A stretch of 64,000 bases of DNA from Posidonia oceanica. Its lineage: Eukaryota; Streptophyta; Magnoliopsida; Alismatales; Posidoniaceae. The stretch covers positions 8,308,001-8,372,000 of the forward strand of contig JAZBRS010000011.1 of the NCBI GenBank assembly GCA_037176725.1, in the 5' to 3' direction. The notes beneath the pieces are model-generated. The model saw nothing but the letters and a program-made list of their open reading frames with translations, was not told the origin of the DNA and did no database searches. Position 1 is the first letter of the stretch. Each line of letters begins with the position of its first letter. Positions 47,182 to 57,988 of this stretch are shown here, one piece after another. Made by a program: the position numbers and the translations under genes.

Positions 47182-48568
47182 ATGGTGGGAGCTCCTGCCG
47201 GGTCGACGAGGCTGCTGTCCAGCCCTCCTGTTTTCGCTCCTCTTGGTTTGTTGGGCTCTATTCTGATCTTTGCATTTGTTTCTGTACAGGCTTTTCCCAC
47301 TTTGGTCACCCCGGTTCACTGCTCGGAGGTGTTACGGGCATGGATCAGAAGCCTTACTGCCGACGATCATGAGATGCTGCGGCTATGGGGCATTTCCTCC
47401 CGGACACTGAATATTGCCGAGGTGGAAGTCAGTCGCCACCTCCTTTATGCTGCGGCGAGGTTCTGGAAACCCTCGCTCTACATTTTCCGCTTAGTGGAAA
47501 TGACGCCTACCCTGGAGGAGGTGCGCCAGATCTACGGCTTATCGCCACTGTCTGGGCTGTTGTGTTCATGAGACGGGAGGGCTATGCGTCCGTCCTGCGT
47601 CAGCTGACGGGCCTCACTCCTGGGGAGTGTGCGGAAAGGTTGATCCGTACTGACAGGCCATCGCCTTGGATCCGCCTGGAATATTTTGAGCAAACAATCC
47701 CGAGGCGTGCCACCTTGGGTGATGAGTTGTGGCTTAGGGGGTTCGTCACCCGCTTTCTTGGTGAGCTGATCTTTGGCCATGGCCAGCTGGCTGTTGCTGT
47801 TGAGGTGGCCGAGATAGCTTTGGCTGTAGTAACCCGGCAAATTGATTTGGCGCCGATGATTCTAGCAGAGACCTTCTGTGGGCTGGATAGGGTCTAGCAC
47901 CGCTGTCGTCACTTCCACGGGTGTGCAGCCATGGTTCAGGTAAACTACTCGCTATAACTGTCCAGATGGCCTGATCTGTTTCTACTCTGCTAACTCCGTT
48001 ATGCTCTTTCTTTCAGGTCTGGCTGGCCTGCCACATGGGGGCAATGGCTATCTGCCCTCAGCGTCCTGTCTTTGAAGGCTAGTGCCGCTCTGGGCACGCC
48101 CGGGCCATAGGGAGCGTCCGGGAGGAGTATGAGAAGCTAGAGGGGTTGACCGGGGACATCGTGGTCTGGCGGATTCTCCCTACCGCGGTAGATCCATTTA
48201 CCGTGTTCTTTAACGGAAACAACACACGGTTCGTCGTCTTGCCGAGGTTTACTGGGGGCGTTGAGTTCCATCCCATCCGGGTGCTGCGACAGTTCGGCCT
48301 TCGCCAGGATGCATTCATTGAGGGCCACATGCCCAAGAGATTCCGGTCTTATGCGCTCAATTCTTCAGTGATGACGGAGGAGCTAGCCCAGCTTATGAGA
48401 GGCGGAATAAGATCTACTGACATAGCTGCGGTGCCTGGCTCGGACTGTACTACCGGATATATCGCTGAGGTGCAAGCAACATGGCCCATCTGCGAGGTCC
48501 CACCTAGTGGTCCTCTATTTAGTGATGCCAGGAACTCCAAGAGGGCGCGGTCTAGCTTGGATGAATGA
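47182..48568 (+). pseudogene. DUF7745-like (aminotransferase-like) gene, broken
   Basis: The first frame reads SEVLRAWIRSLTADDHEMLR, ARFWKPSLYIFRLVEMTPTL and EEVRQIYGLSP, matching the start of the plant DUF7745 family. After a frameshift near 47555 it continues GEL IFGHGQLAVAVEVAEIAL-type residues to a TAG at 47895-47897. After an intron (about 47940-48017, GTAAAC and CTTTCAG) a last exon runs to the TGA at 48566-48568 (GGVEFHPIRVLRQFGLRQ, DAFIEGHMPKRFRSYAL). A further TAG lies near 48079. Related ORFs occur in Ogre-type retrotransposons upstream of gag. Function is unknown. Confidence 0.7.
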
Positions 48569-48814
48569 AAGCAAAGTGTAACATATTAATCAACCCAGCG
48601 GCTTGTGTGGGTTAAATCCAATGCTTGTAACTGGATTTCAATGAATATGAAAACTATCATGATGTTGTGTATGTTTCCACATTGGCTTTTGTTTGTGGCA
48701 CTTGGGGTCTTCTTGGTTTTGTAGGCGAAATGCAGACCAATCCACTAGCAACTGTTCTGCAGCCAAGACCCTGTTAAACACGCGGCGACAGTATGCGGGA
48801 GTTGCGTGTAGGAT
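48569..48814. other. LTR segment after the DUF7745-like gene
   Basis: AT-rich 3' flank of the gene, then one word cluster (ACACGCGGCGACAGTATGCG and CTACACGCAG, 48778-48822) just before the conserved LTR module. Confidence 0.5.
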
Positions 48815-49374
48815 CTACACGCAGTAGGAGTTCTCACGAACAGGGTCCGCCTAGTTCGGAACACTAGCAGCGTGGCTGAGCACATAGACAACACGTTTAT
48901 TTCCCATGCATAGTAGGTAGGCATCCATGGCATTTAGGCATTAGGCTAGCATTTCCCTGCATTAGCGCGAGATTGCCTAAGAAAGACCGACTCTTAGACG
49001 TATCGGGGTGCCTAACACCATCCCCGTGCGTAACAGGAGTCCTTGCCCTTTCTCTTGGCTCGCATCGATCTTTCCTTTATCCTAGGCATGAGTCATAGCA
49101 TAGCATAGCATAGCTTAGCTTAGCATTGCATCCCTTTGCCCCTCCTTGCATCCGGTTTTGCATGTCTTTTCATGCTTTACCCCCGATTTTCCCTATCTTC
49201 CAATCCAATAGACCTGGTGGCGACTCCAATTTTGTCTTATCATTTCTTTTCTTTTCTTTTGCCAGCGTTTCCGAGTCGAGTTTCTTCCCTCGGATCCCAC
49301 TGCATATAGTGAGCCTATTTTGATCGGTGAGCTTTGGTAACGTGCATGGACGATCAGAATGCTGGATTACTACA
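48815..49374 (+). repeat. Conserved 3' module of the element E LTR
   Basis: It starts at TAGGAGTTCTCACGAAC and ends GGATTACTACA. It matches 52880-53452 almost base for base, with small changes such as GGTGCCTAACACCATCCCC here. The homology stops abruptly at the left edge. Confidence 0.88.
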
Positions 49375-49375
49375 A

Positions 49376-49393
49376 TGGCGATTCCACTGGGGA
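49376..49393 (+). other. Element E primer binding site
   Basis: TGGCGATTCCACTGGGGA follows the LTR end by one base. It differs from element 2's TGGCGACTCCGCTGGGGA by two C/G-to-T/A changes. The tRNA-Arg type PBS is typical of Ogre elements. Confidence 0.85.
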
Positions 49394-50121
49394 GCAGTAC
49401 TCTGGCTTTCGCCCTGGCCTTCTCACCTCTTGCTTTGGTGTTTTGCTTGCCTTTTGCTTCTGCCTGCTTTACTTGCTTACCTGCTTGCTTGTTTATTTAC
49501 CTACTTTATGCCATGATTGCTTGCGCTGCTTTATTTACCTGCATCACATGTCAAAATACTTGCTTGGTACACCATGCATGCCTTTTGAATGATAAATGCT
49601 TCCTTTTACACCAATGCAATGCCACTGCACCTGCACATGCTATGCATACCTACTTTTTGCTATGATAAGTGTTTTCCTTTCACTATCATACTCACACACA
49701 CATACACATGCCATGCCCATGCCTTTTGCAATGATGTGTGTTGTCTGCTTGCCATGATTGGATGATTTTCTTCCCCTTTTGCATTAAGCCTAAGGACAAT
49801 TAGAGACTGATTGCTTCCCCCATGGCTAATTAAAAACAGCAAGTAAAAAGGACCTCTAGGAGCAACTAGAGACTGCAAACACACCTGCACCCCCTTGAGT
49901 TAATAAAATGCGCAAGATAAAACGCAAAGCATTTGCATAAAGCATCATATAGGGCATGCATTCTTCTCATCTGAGTCCACCCACAGTCTGAGAAGAATAG
50001 TCCCGGTCTCTTGCTTCCAATGCTTTGGCGTGGTGTAAGTAGATCGGTCTGTCCCCCCTTGTCAGGGGGCCACGTCGGTGATAGTAGAGGGTACCACCCA
50101 TGCTTTTGGCAGGGTCAAGGC
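49394..50121 (+). other. Element E leader, cut by element 2
   Basis: Non-coding, closely similar to 53472-54198 of element 2 up to GGCAGGGTCAAGGC, where element 2 begins. So element 2 landed in the leader of a relative of itself. Confidence 0.85.
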
Positions 50122-50329
50122 TGTAGACACCCCATTCTGATAGCCGGGAAGTTGGTTGTTCTCTTTCGCAGGCTCGTGTGGACTCCGGAATGGCATTCCC
50201 TTTTTCAACCCATTTTCTGGCCCAAAACCTTGCCCTAACCTTAAAAACCTTTACCAAGCCTCTTTGCAACTTTTAAAACATTTCTAGGTCCAAGCCCAAG
50301 CCCATTTGCTGTTTGTGCCAACTGAGTGT

Positions 50330-52500
50330 GTTGGACACTGGAATAGGCAGCGCCCAACGTTGGACGCGGCCTGTGCTAGCATCCAACGTTGGACGCCCTC
50401 TGCTCCGGTGTCCAACGACTCGAGTGCAGCAGCGGCTACTCCGCCCCTTTCGGCTCACCGCCCGTCCACTCCACCGCCTCCCTGCACTTACTACCCATCC
50501 CTTCCTTCACTCCACGCCATCCACTACCTTCCAAGCTTGAGTAACTACCCATCTTCTCCATATCAGCCCCTAATCCGCTCTCTAACCTCTCACTACAGCT
50601 GCTGACTTCTGCCGCCCACGCCTACCACCGCCTCGACCTCGCTGGCATTCTGACAACACCCATGCCCTCCACTGACAATCCACATGGCCTTCCCACACTC
50701 ATCCACACCTGCCACCACCTGAGTTTGCCAGAATTCGGCCTGCAAACACCTCTGTCAGCACTTGAACCCATGCCATTGCAACAAAACCGAGAGTTCATGC
50801 CATTCTAAGATACACCACATCGAGCCAGAAGAGAATTCGCCACCTCCAGAGCATAGAGCGCACTCCCCTCTCCATCCTCGACCCTTCGCAACCTCCTCCG
50901 GAGCTCCGAGCTGCTCACGCGACCTCGCCGAAGTAGCTGCTGCCGATACACCCGCAACGCCGGTGAGTAGGGTGGAGCCGCCGTTCCAGGCCATCAAACA
51001 GTAAGCTCCCTATCCCCCTAGGTCTTGCATGCCTAGTAGTATGTCCCCATGCAGTTTTACATCTTTTTGAATCCTCTTGGTCATGATTCGCGGCCAAGAG
51101 AGAGTTCAGTGTGTTGGACGCACCAGCTGGTGCGTCCAACGTTGGACATGGCATAGGCCGGCGTCCAATGCTTTGTCTTGCCTTGCTCCTGTTTTGATGC
51201 TTTCCATGCTTCATCATCGCATGCTTTTCTGTAAATCCATGCTATATGCTTCCTTAAATGTTCTTTGATGCCATGCCATGCCTATTTGCTTGTTCCATGC
51301 TTGTTTTAGTAGCCTTTGCATGCCTTAATGTCCACCTGTGTACTGCCTGCGTTGGACACCAGGGTGAGCCACGTCCAACGTTGGACACTGGTTCACCTAG
51401 TGTCCAACACATCTGTTAGCTGTAGCTTGCTGCCATGCCTATATTATGCTTATTTTTGATGCTATTTCATGATCCATGCTTGCTTAGAGATGCCTGGCCC
51501 CTATGGCAACTATGTTTAGGTTTGCTAGGTCTTTTCAAGTTGCATGCTTTCTTTTTGCAAGTTTGAATCCTATGTCTCTATGCATGTTTCCTCTTTTACT
51601 TGTTCTCTGAGTTTAATGCTTGCTGTGGATGTTTATTTTGTTCTACTATGCCTTAGCATAACTACATGCATGTAGGTGGGGTCAGAGCTGAGCTCCCCCT
51701 TTAGAACAGGTAGGTCTGCATGCTTTGGTCGTTGGACGCCAGAGCCTTCAGCGTCCAACGTTGGACGCTGCTGGCTCTAGCGTCCAACGTCCTGGCTCCT
51801 CATCTTGTTGTTTAAGGCTTGCAAGTCGTTCTGATCTCCTTGCTTGCATGTTCCTCTGCGTTTATATGCATGTTTAGCTTCTGTAGCAACTGTTCTTTAG
51901 CTTCTTTGGATTATTTTGCTGCTTTTATGCATGCTTTTTGTGTGTTGTGCCTCCCAGGGCATTGTACGCTACTGGTGCAGGTGTCCAACATTGGACGCCA
52001 GCCTAGCTCGCGTCCAACAACCTGGTTGTGCCTCTGGCCTGGCACTTGCTACAGGTAAGGTCTGATTGAATTTTTTTTATGCTTCCCTTGTTTGCTTGTT
52101 TGCCCCATGCTCATCTCCAGCAGCCCAAATGCACGATCCCTATTTTTATTTGCCTTTTTGTATGCTTATTTCTCTCCTCTGTCTTCTGGTCTGTGTTAGT
52201 CGCCTGCCGCTCTAGCGTCTAACGTTGGACACCAAGCATATGGGCGTCCAACAACCTGCTTGCTTTGATCTTGGATTCTGGCTTGTTCCTTGCTCTGATT
52301 CCTCCTCTAATCTTCTGTTAGATTAGATCTACATGTCAGGCACCCATTTAGTTGCATTTTTGCATCTGTACTGCATCCATATAGCTAGATTGCATGGTTT
52401 TCTAAAAATCTGCATGCTGTTTGCCTCCAGCAAGTGTTGGACGCCAGCAATGCTAGCGTCCAACGTTGGACGCTGGAGTTGCCAGCGTGCCAGCGTCCAA
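50330..52500. repeat. Seven hairpin cassettes, stem word TTGGACGC (5' LTR)
   Basis: Clusters lie at 50330-50417, 51113-51169, 51351-51408, 51731-51790, 51982-52019, 52196-52254 and 52435-52500. Most are two hairpins GTTGGACGC-loop-GCGTCCAAC joined as GTCCAACGTTGGAC, a perfect 14-bp palindrome. Loops differ between clusters but are often themselves complementary, and several share AC/GT stem variants (GGACACT with AGTGTCC). Confidence 0.88.
51113..51140. repeat. Perfect 28-bp palindrome
   Basis: The arm GTTGGACGCACCAG is followed directly by its exact reverse complement. The same 28 bases stand unchanged in the 3' LTR at 62235-62262. Confidence 0.95.
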
Positions 52501-52544
52501 TACTTGCAGATGGCTGACAGCCATTTTAAAGCGTCGATTTCGCT

Positions 52545-52880
52545 TCGCTCGCCATTTTCCACTTTTTTTTTGCTTCTTTGGCTTGCCGCAACCCCTACGC
52601 ATGTTGCCCACTCCTTTGTTTTGGTTTTGCACCCCGCTTTGCCTCATTTTTCGCACTTTGCCCCGTTTTCGGCGTTTGTATTGTTTTTCCGCTCCTTTGC
52701 ATGGTTTTCTGTGCCCCTTTTGCATTGCTTTCTGCCTTTTGCATCGTTTTTCGTGCCTTGCATTGTTTTCCGCATTTTCGCACCGTTTTTCGCCCCCACT
52801 TTGCTTTATCGCTTGCATGTCGCTTGCATTGATTGGTTTCCCTACAGTTTTGCTTTACCGCTTGCATCCGCATTCGGGCT
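52545..52880 (+). repeat. Degenerate TTTTGCACCG-type array before the LTR 3' module
   Basis: Irregular repeats of phrases such as TTTTGCATCGTTTTTCG and CGCACTTTGC. It is the positional counterpart of the 30-bp array of the solo LTR and recurs at 63640-63960. Confidence 0.75.
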
Positions 52881-53453
52881 ATGATGCTTACTGCTTAGGA
52901 GTTCTCACGAACCAGGGTTCGCCCAGTTCAGAACACTAGTAGCGTGGCTGAGCACATAGATAGCACGTTTGTTTCCAATGCATAGTAGGTAGGCATTTAT
53001 GGCATTTAGGCATTAGGTTAGCAATTCCCTGCATTAGCACGAGATTGCCTAAGAATGACCGACTCTCGGACGTATCGGGGGTGCCTAACACCTTCCCCGT
53101 GCGTAACAGGAGTCATTGCCCTTTCTCTTGGCTCGCATCGACCTTTCCTTTATCCTAGGCATGAGTCATAGCATAGCATAGCATAGCTTAGATTAGCATT
53201 GCATCCCTTTGCCCCTCCTTGCATCAGGTTTTACATGTCTTTTCATGTATTACCCCCGGTTTTCCTTGTCTTCCAATTCAATAGACCCAATGGCGACTCC
53301 CATTTGTCTTATCATTTCTTTTCTTTTCTTTTGCCAGCGTTCCCGAGTCGAGTTTCTTCCCTCGGATCCTGCCGCATATAGTGAGCCTATTTTGATCGGT
53401 GCATGCAAGCTTTGGTAATGTGCATGGACGATCAGAATTCAGGATTACTACAG

Positions 53454-53471
53454 TGGCGACTCCGCTGGGGA
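53454..53471 (+). other. Element 2 primer binding site (tRNA-Arg type)
   Basis: TGGCGACTCCGCTGGGGA begins two bases after the LTR end. It is a known Ogre-type PBS and the best-kept one in the window. Confidence 0.88.
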
Positions 53472-54398
53472 GCAGTACTCCGGCTTTCGTCTTGGCCTTC
53501 TCACCTCTTGCTTTGGTGTTTTGCTTGCCTTTTGCTTCTGCCTGCTTTACTTGCTCACCTGCTTGCTTGTTTATTTACCTGCTTTATGCCATGATTGCCT
53601 GCGCTGCTTCATTTGCTTGCATCACATGTCTAAATACTTGCTTGGCACACCATGCATGCCTTTTGAATGATGAATGCTTCCTTTTACACCAATGCAATTC
53701 CACTGCACCTGCACATGCTATGCATACCTGCTTTTTGCAATGATAAGTGTTTTTCCGTTTCACTATCATGCTCACACACACATACACATACCATGCCCAT
53801 GCCTTTTGCTATGATGTGTGTTGTCTGCTTGCCATGATTGGGTGATTTTCTTCCCTTTTTGCATTAAGCCTAAGGACAATTAGAGACTGATTGCTTCCCC
53901 CATGGCTAATTAAAAACAGCAAGTAAAAAGAACTTCTAGGAGCAACTAGAGACTGCAAACACACCAGCACCCCCTTGAGTTAATAAAATACGCAAGTAAA
54001 ACGCGAAGCATTTGCATAAAGCATCATATAGGGCATGCATTCTTCTCATCTGAGTCCACCTATAGTCTGAGAAGGATAGTCCCAGTCTCTTGCCCCCAAC
54101 GCTTTGGCGTGGCGTAAGTAGATCGGTCTGTCTCCCCTTGTTAGGGGGCCGCGTCAGTGTTAGTAGAGGGTACCACCCATGCTTCTGGCAGGGTCATGGC
54201 CACCTACGTACCACTACGTCACCACCTGAGCTTTGGGCCGGGTTTAAGACGTAGTTCCTTAGCTGGAGCTTGAGTGCCTTCTCTTACTGACGTCCCTGCT
54301 ACGATCCCTACTTCTGATCATCCCCCCTTCCGTGCTACTTCGCTTTAGCGAACATAGCTCCTCCTAGGATTTGCCCTTTTGTCCCCTCTCACAGCCCT
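53472..54398 (+). other. Element 2 leader
   Basis: Non-coding stretch from the PBS to the gag ATG. The first two thirds are shared with the element E leader. Short open frames here are copies of those at 49327-49665 and carry no domain. Confidence 0.7.
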
Positions 54399-56884
54399 GT
54401 GATCACTCGTTCTCGGTCAGCGATGGCCCCGTTTGTTGGTGATTCCCAGGTCCCTGTTGCCCTAGAGGTGGCTCCTCTTTTGGTCCCCTCAGCTCCTGCA
54501 TTGACTCCCTCTATGCCAGCGTCTCCTTCTCTGGTACAGCTGCCGCCCTCTTATTTTGTGGGGGTAGTGGCAGGCTCCGCCGGACCCGGTTGCCGAGACT
54601 ATCATGGTAACCGCTGCTCGTGCTCCGGAGACACCGCTGACTCCTCCTCCCCAGGGTAATGTCACTTTTGACACTCACCCTGCTGCGGTGAATTACGCCT
54701 TAGGACCTCCGCCCTTTGGACAATCTGCATCCCAGCCGCTTGATTCTGGTCCTCCGCCGATCCTGCAACTCAGCATACCTACTGACGGGTCCCCTGAGAT
54801 GCAGTACCAGCAGCTGATGGAGACTGCTGGGCATGGCTCTATCTCTTCGCCCTTCATTCACTCCTGCTGCTCCCGAGGCTCCGCTGCGACCTGCTCTCGC
54901 GTTGCAGGCATTCCCTTCTGCTCCCCCACCCAGACCACCGCCTGAGCTACTCACTGCACAGGTGATGGGGGCCCAGCTTCCGCCTCCTGCATATGCACAA
55001 TACCAAGCACAACATCCTCCTCTAGCACCTGGTGGTCAGTCCGTAGGACTGATCGGAGCGCAGTACCCCTCTGGCCCACAGCCCGGCACCGTATTGGTGC
55101 AGCAGCTGACGCTCCAGCACTCTGCATCACCTACTACTCAGCATGCTAGTTATTCATACCCCCTGCATCAGCAATACCCCAACCCAGCATACATGCCTGC
55201 ACACATAACACACCCGCACGGATACGCTGCCCATCCCGTCGCTCCACCAGGCGATGTGATGGTTGACCCAGAGGAGCACCTCGATGCATCTTATGCGGTG
55301 TATGTGGCCCCTGCCCCTGTTGTACCACCTCCTTTGGCAGTAGCTCCAGACTCTAACGACGACAGGTTCGCCGTTCTGGAGAAAGCACTTCGACAAGTGC
55401 AGGATACAGACCACCAGTCTTACCAGTTCCGGGATCTCTGTTATCTCCTAGAGGCAGTACTCCCCCCGAAGTTCTGCATCCCGGTATTTAAAAAAATACA
55501 ATGGTAGTGGTTGCCCGATTGCACATCTGAAGGCGTACTGCAGAGATCTCGCTCAGCTCCAGGCTGATGAGAGGTTGCTAATCCGCTTGTTCCAGAAAAG
55601 TCTAAGTGGCCCTATGCTCAAGTGGTTCACCTCACTAGATATGGCCAGCATCAAGACGTGGAACGACCTCAGCCAGGCGTTCCTGGGACAATATTCCTTC
55701 AACCTGGACCTGGTCCCTAAGCGCACGGACCTGGTTGCATTAAAGCAGAACCCCAGTGAGCCATTTGGGGAGTATGTCGGCCGCTGGCGTGCACTCACTT
55801 CGCAGGTTCGAGACGGACCCTCTGACAAGGAGTCCCTTGAGATTGTGATCGGGGGTGCGCAGCCCGCTGTCAGGACTCTACTCAGCATTCAACCTGTCAC
55901 AACCTTCTCTGCACTGATTTAGGCTGGCACCCACGTGGAGAGTTCGCTACGGAGTGGCAACTTCCCGGCGCTCTCTGTGTTTGCCAAGCAGGCCACCACC
56001 AGCAGCAACAGCAACAACACCAGCAGCAATACCAGCAGCAACAGTAGTGGCACTACCAGTAGCCGGCCCAAGAAGAAGGACTCGCCGAAGCCTGTTGTTG
56101 CCTATGTCGACCCCACGCTCGTGCCTGTTCAGCTGGTGGTTCGGCTTCCCCCGCATCAAGTAGTTTATGCACCAGCACCTAGGGCACCTCCCACACTACA
56201 AATCACCACCACCGCCCAACCGGTGTATCCTACCGCACCGGTCTGGCAAGCACAGCCCCAGGGGCCAAGGCGACCACGACGTCAATTCACCCCACTGGTG
56301 GAGCTGTTAACCGCTGTCCTCCCCAAGGTTGCGACATTTCTGAGGTTTCCCGAGGCGTGCCCTTTACCAAATCCACTTCCGCATTGGCATAAGGCGCACC
56401 TTTTTTGCGACTTTCATCAAGCCCCCGGGCACTCGATGAACAGTTGCCTCACTCAGCGGGATGCCATCCAGAACTTGATCGAATCGGGAACGATTTCGAT
56501 CCACACGCACGAGGCACCTTCTTCTGTCCCTTCATCAGCATCAGCATCCCCTCATCCCAGCATTGTCCACCAGCCCCTCCTGGAGCATCCCAATCTAGAA
56601 GGCGTGGGGACCTCGGGAATCTATTCTCTCTCCCCCTCCGGGCCTGCTACGTTTGTGGTAGACCCCTCCAAGCTCATTCATGATGTCTCGGAGCCCTTTC
56701 CTCTAGCTCTGTATCGTGCAGCCATTGCCGGCTCCGAGTCGGGAGTCCATATGATCCGACCGTGTGCCAGGCCGGGGCGCTCCGCCGCTCGCCCTACCAT
56801 GCATCCTCAGGCCCCTGCCCCTGTACACCTTCAAGCCAGACCTCAGGCCCAAGCTCCAGCCTCCTATTTAGGTAGCCCCTAGTC
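54399..56884 (+). pseudogene. Element 2 gag polyprotein
   Basis: A Pro/Ala-rich N-terminal half leads to the gag core (AHLKAYCRDLAQLQADERLL, LSGPMLKWFTSLD, TWNDLSQAFLGQY, PFGEYVGRWRAL), a Ser/Asn/Thr-rich linker and a zinc-knuckle-like FCDFHQAPGHSMNSC (near 56406), as in Tat gag proteins. The ATG at 54399 opens MITRSRSAMAP. Three frame changes break it: before about 54570, near 54830, and in the A-run at about 55490, where the FKKY motif continues one frame over. A TAG lies at 55920-55922. It ends TAG at about 56882. Confidence 0.85.
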
Positions 56885-57034
56885 AGCCTGTTAGCTAGAT
56901 CTCAACCAGGGCCCCCAGCAACCTACCAGCACCAGCACCCCTTGCCCTATTACCCAGCCAACCCTCTGGTAGCCCCTTTTGTGCTCACAGCATAGGCCCT
57001 AGTAGTTATTAACTTAACCTGGGACCCCCATCGC

Positions 57035-57988
57035 GTGCCCTACAACTATGCCACGGAAACGTGTGCAGAAGTCACGCGGTCGGGGAGGGTATACCAGCCC
57101 GCAGCACCAGTGGTAAGGCCCAACCGTCCAACACCCACTACACCTCCACCAGCAAGCCAGCCAGCAGCACCCCAACCTGTTAGCCAGCCTGTAGCACCCC
57201 CAGCATCAAGCCAATCCCCTGCACCTAGCCCGGTAGAGCCAACTCCCAGAGCACCCCCTCCTACTGCCAAAAAGCCGCACCACAAAACTGACATCACTTC
57301 CCAGCTTAGGAGGGTTAAAGTCGATATTTCCATTTGGGACCTTATACACTCCTCTTCTGAACACCGTGAGGCTTTTCTCCGAGTGTTCCAAGCTGCCCGT
57401 GTGTCCCAAGCCATAGAACTCGCGGCCCTGGAGAGCATGGTTGGCATTATCGCGGAGCCTCAGATCATTTCTTTCACGAGCGATGAGCTACCTCCGGTGG
57501 GGATTAATCATAACCAACCCTTGTTTGTCACGGTGCAATACAAAAACTTTCGCATTCCCCTATCGCTGGTTGATAACGGGTCAGGCCTTAATGTCTGTCC
57601 ATTGCGCACTGCAACCAGGCTTGGATTCAAAGCCGAGGATATCACTCTGGCGATAAAGGGAATGACAACTTTTGATAATACGCACCATGACGCTCTAGGG
57701 ATTCTGATTATTCCTTTAATCATTGGCCCAGTCACTTTCGATGTGGAATTCTACATTGTTGACTTGGAGCCTAACTTTAACTTCCTGCTTGGGCGCCGTT
57801 GGCTGCACAAGCATCAGGTCATCCCCTCGACCCTCCACCACATGATCAAGTTTCGCCACGGCGACGATGTTACCGTTGTAATGGCGGAAAACTTCGAGAA
57901 AGAGCGGATCGAGGCGATTGCACCCATCTCTTCGCATACTACCCCCTTTGACCTCGAACTTTCAGCTACTTTGTATCAAGTTAATTAG
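57035..57988 (+). pseudogene. Element 2 protease region
   Basis: A Pro-rich linker (SQPAAPQPVSQPVAPP) precedes an aspartic protease fold with LVDNGSGLN (catalytic Asp at 57572-57574), GMTTFDNTHHDALG and FYIVDLEPNFNFLLGRRWLH. The DNGS form of the active site is usual in Tat and Athila elements. It would cleave the gag-pol polyprotein. The frame ends at TAG 57986-57988, but the same frame continues downstream with recognisable Tat sequence, so the stop is a mutation rather than a natural end. Confidence 0.88.

Larger units (their letters stand above)
35198..50121 (+). mobile_element. Element E: Tat/Ogre-like element, 5' part
   Basis: It starts TGTAGACACCCC at 35198 after CCTAC (35193-35197, its likely TSD). 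Its 5' LTR ends GGATTACTACA at 49374, followed by a PBS (49376-49393) and a leader that is cut at 50121 by element 2. Inside the LTR lie element B and two gene remnants. That 35198 and 49374 are the two ends of one LTR is inferred: they have the right terminal motifs and order, but no second LTR of E is in the window. Confidence 0.6.
50122..53452 (+). repeat. Element 2 5' LTR (3331 bp)
   Basis: TGTAGACACCCC to GGATTACTACA. In order it has seven hairpin cassettes spread from 50330 to 52500, a leader-like exon piece ending AAACAGTAAGC (about 50850-51005), a simple TTTTGCACC-type array (52545-52880) and the shared 3' module (52880-53452). No protein gene is present, unlike the LTR of element E. 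Confidence 0.93.

Noticed and set aside
53454..53471. Piece of a tRNA-Arg gene
   Set aside because: Only 18 bases matching a tRNA 3' end in complement, right after an LTR; it is a primer binding site, not a tRNA gene.
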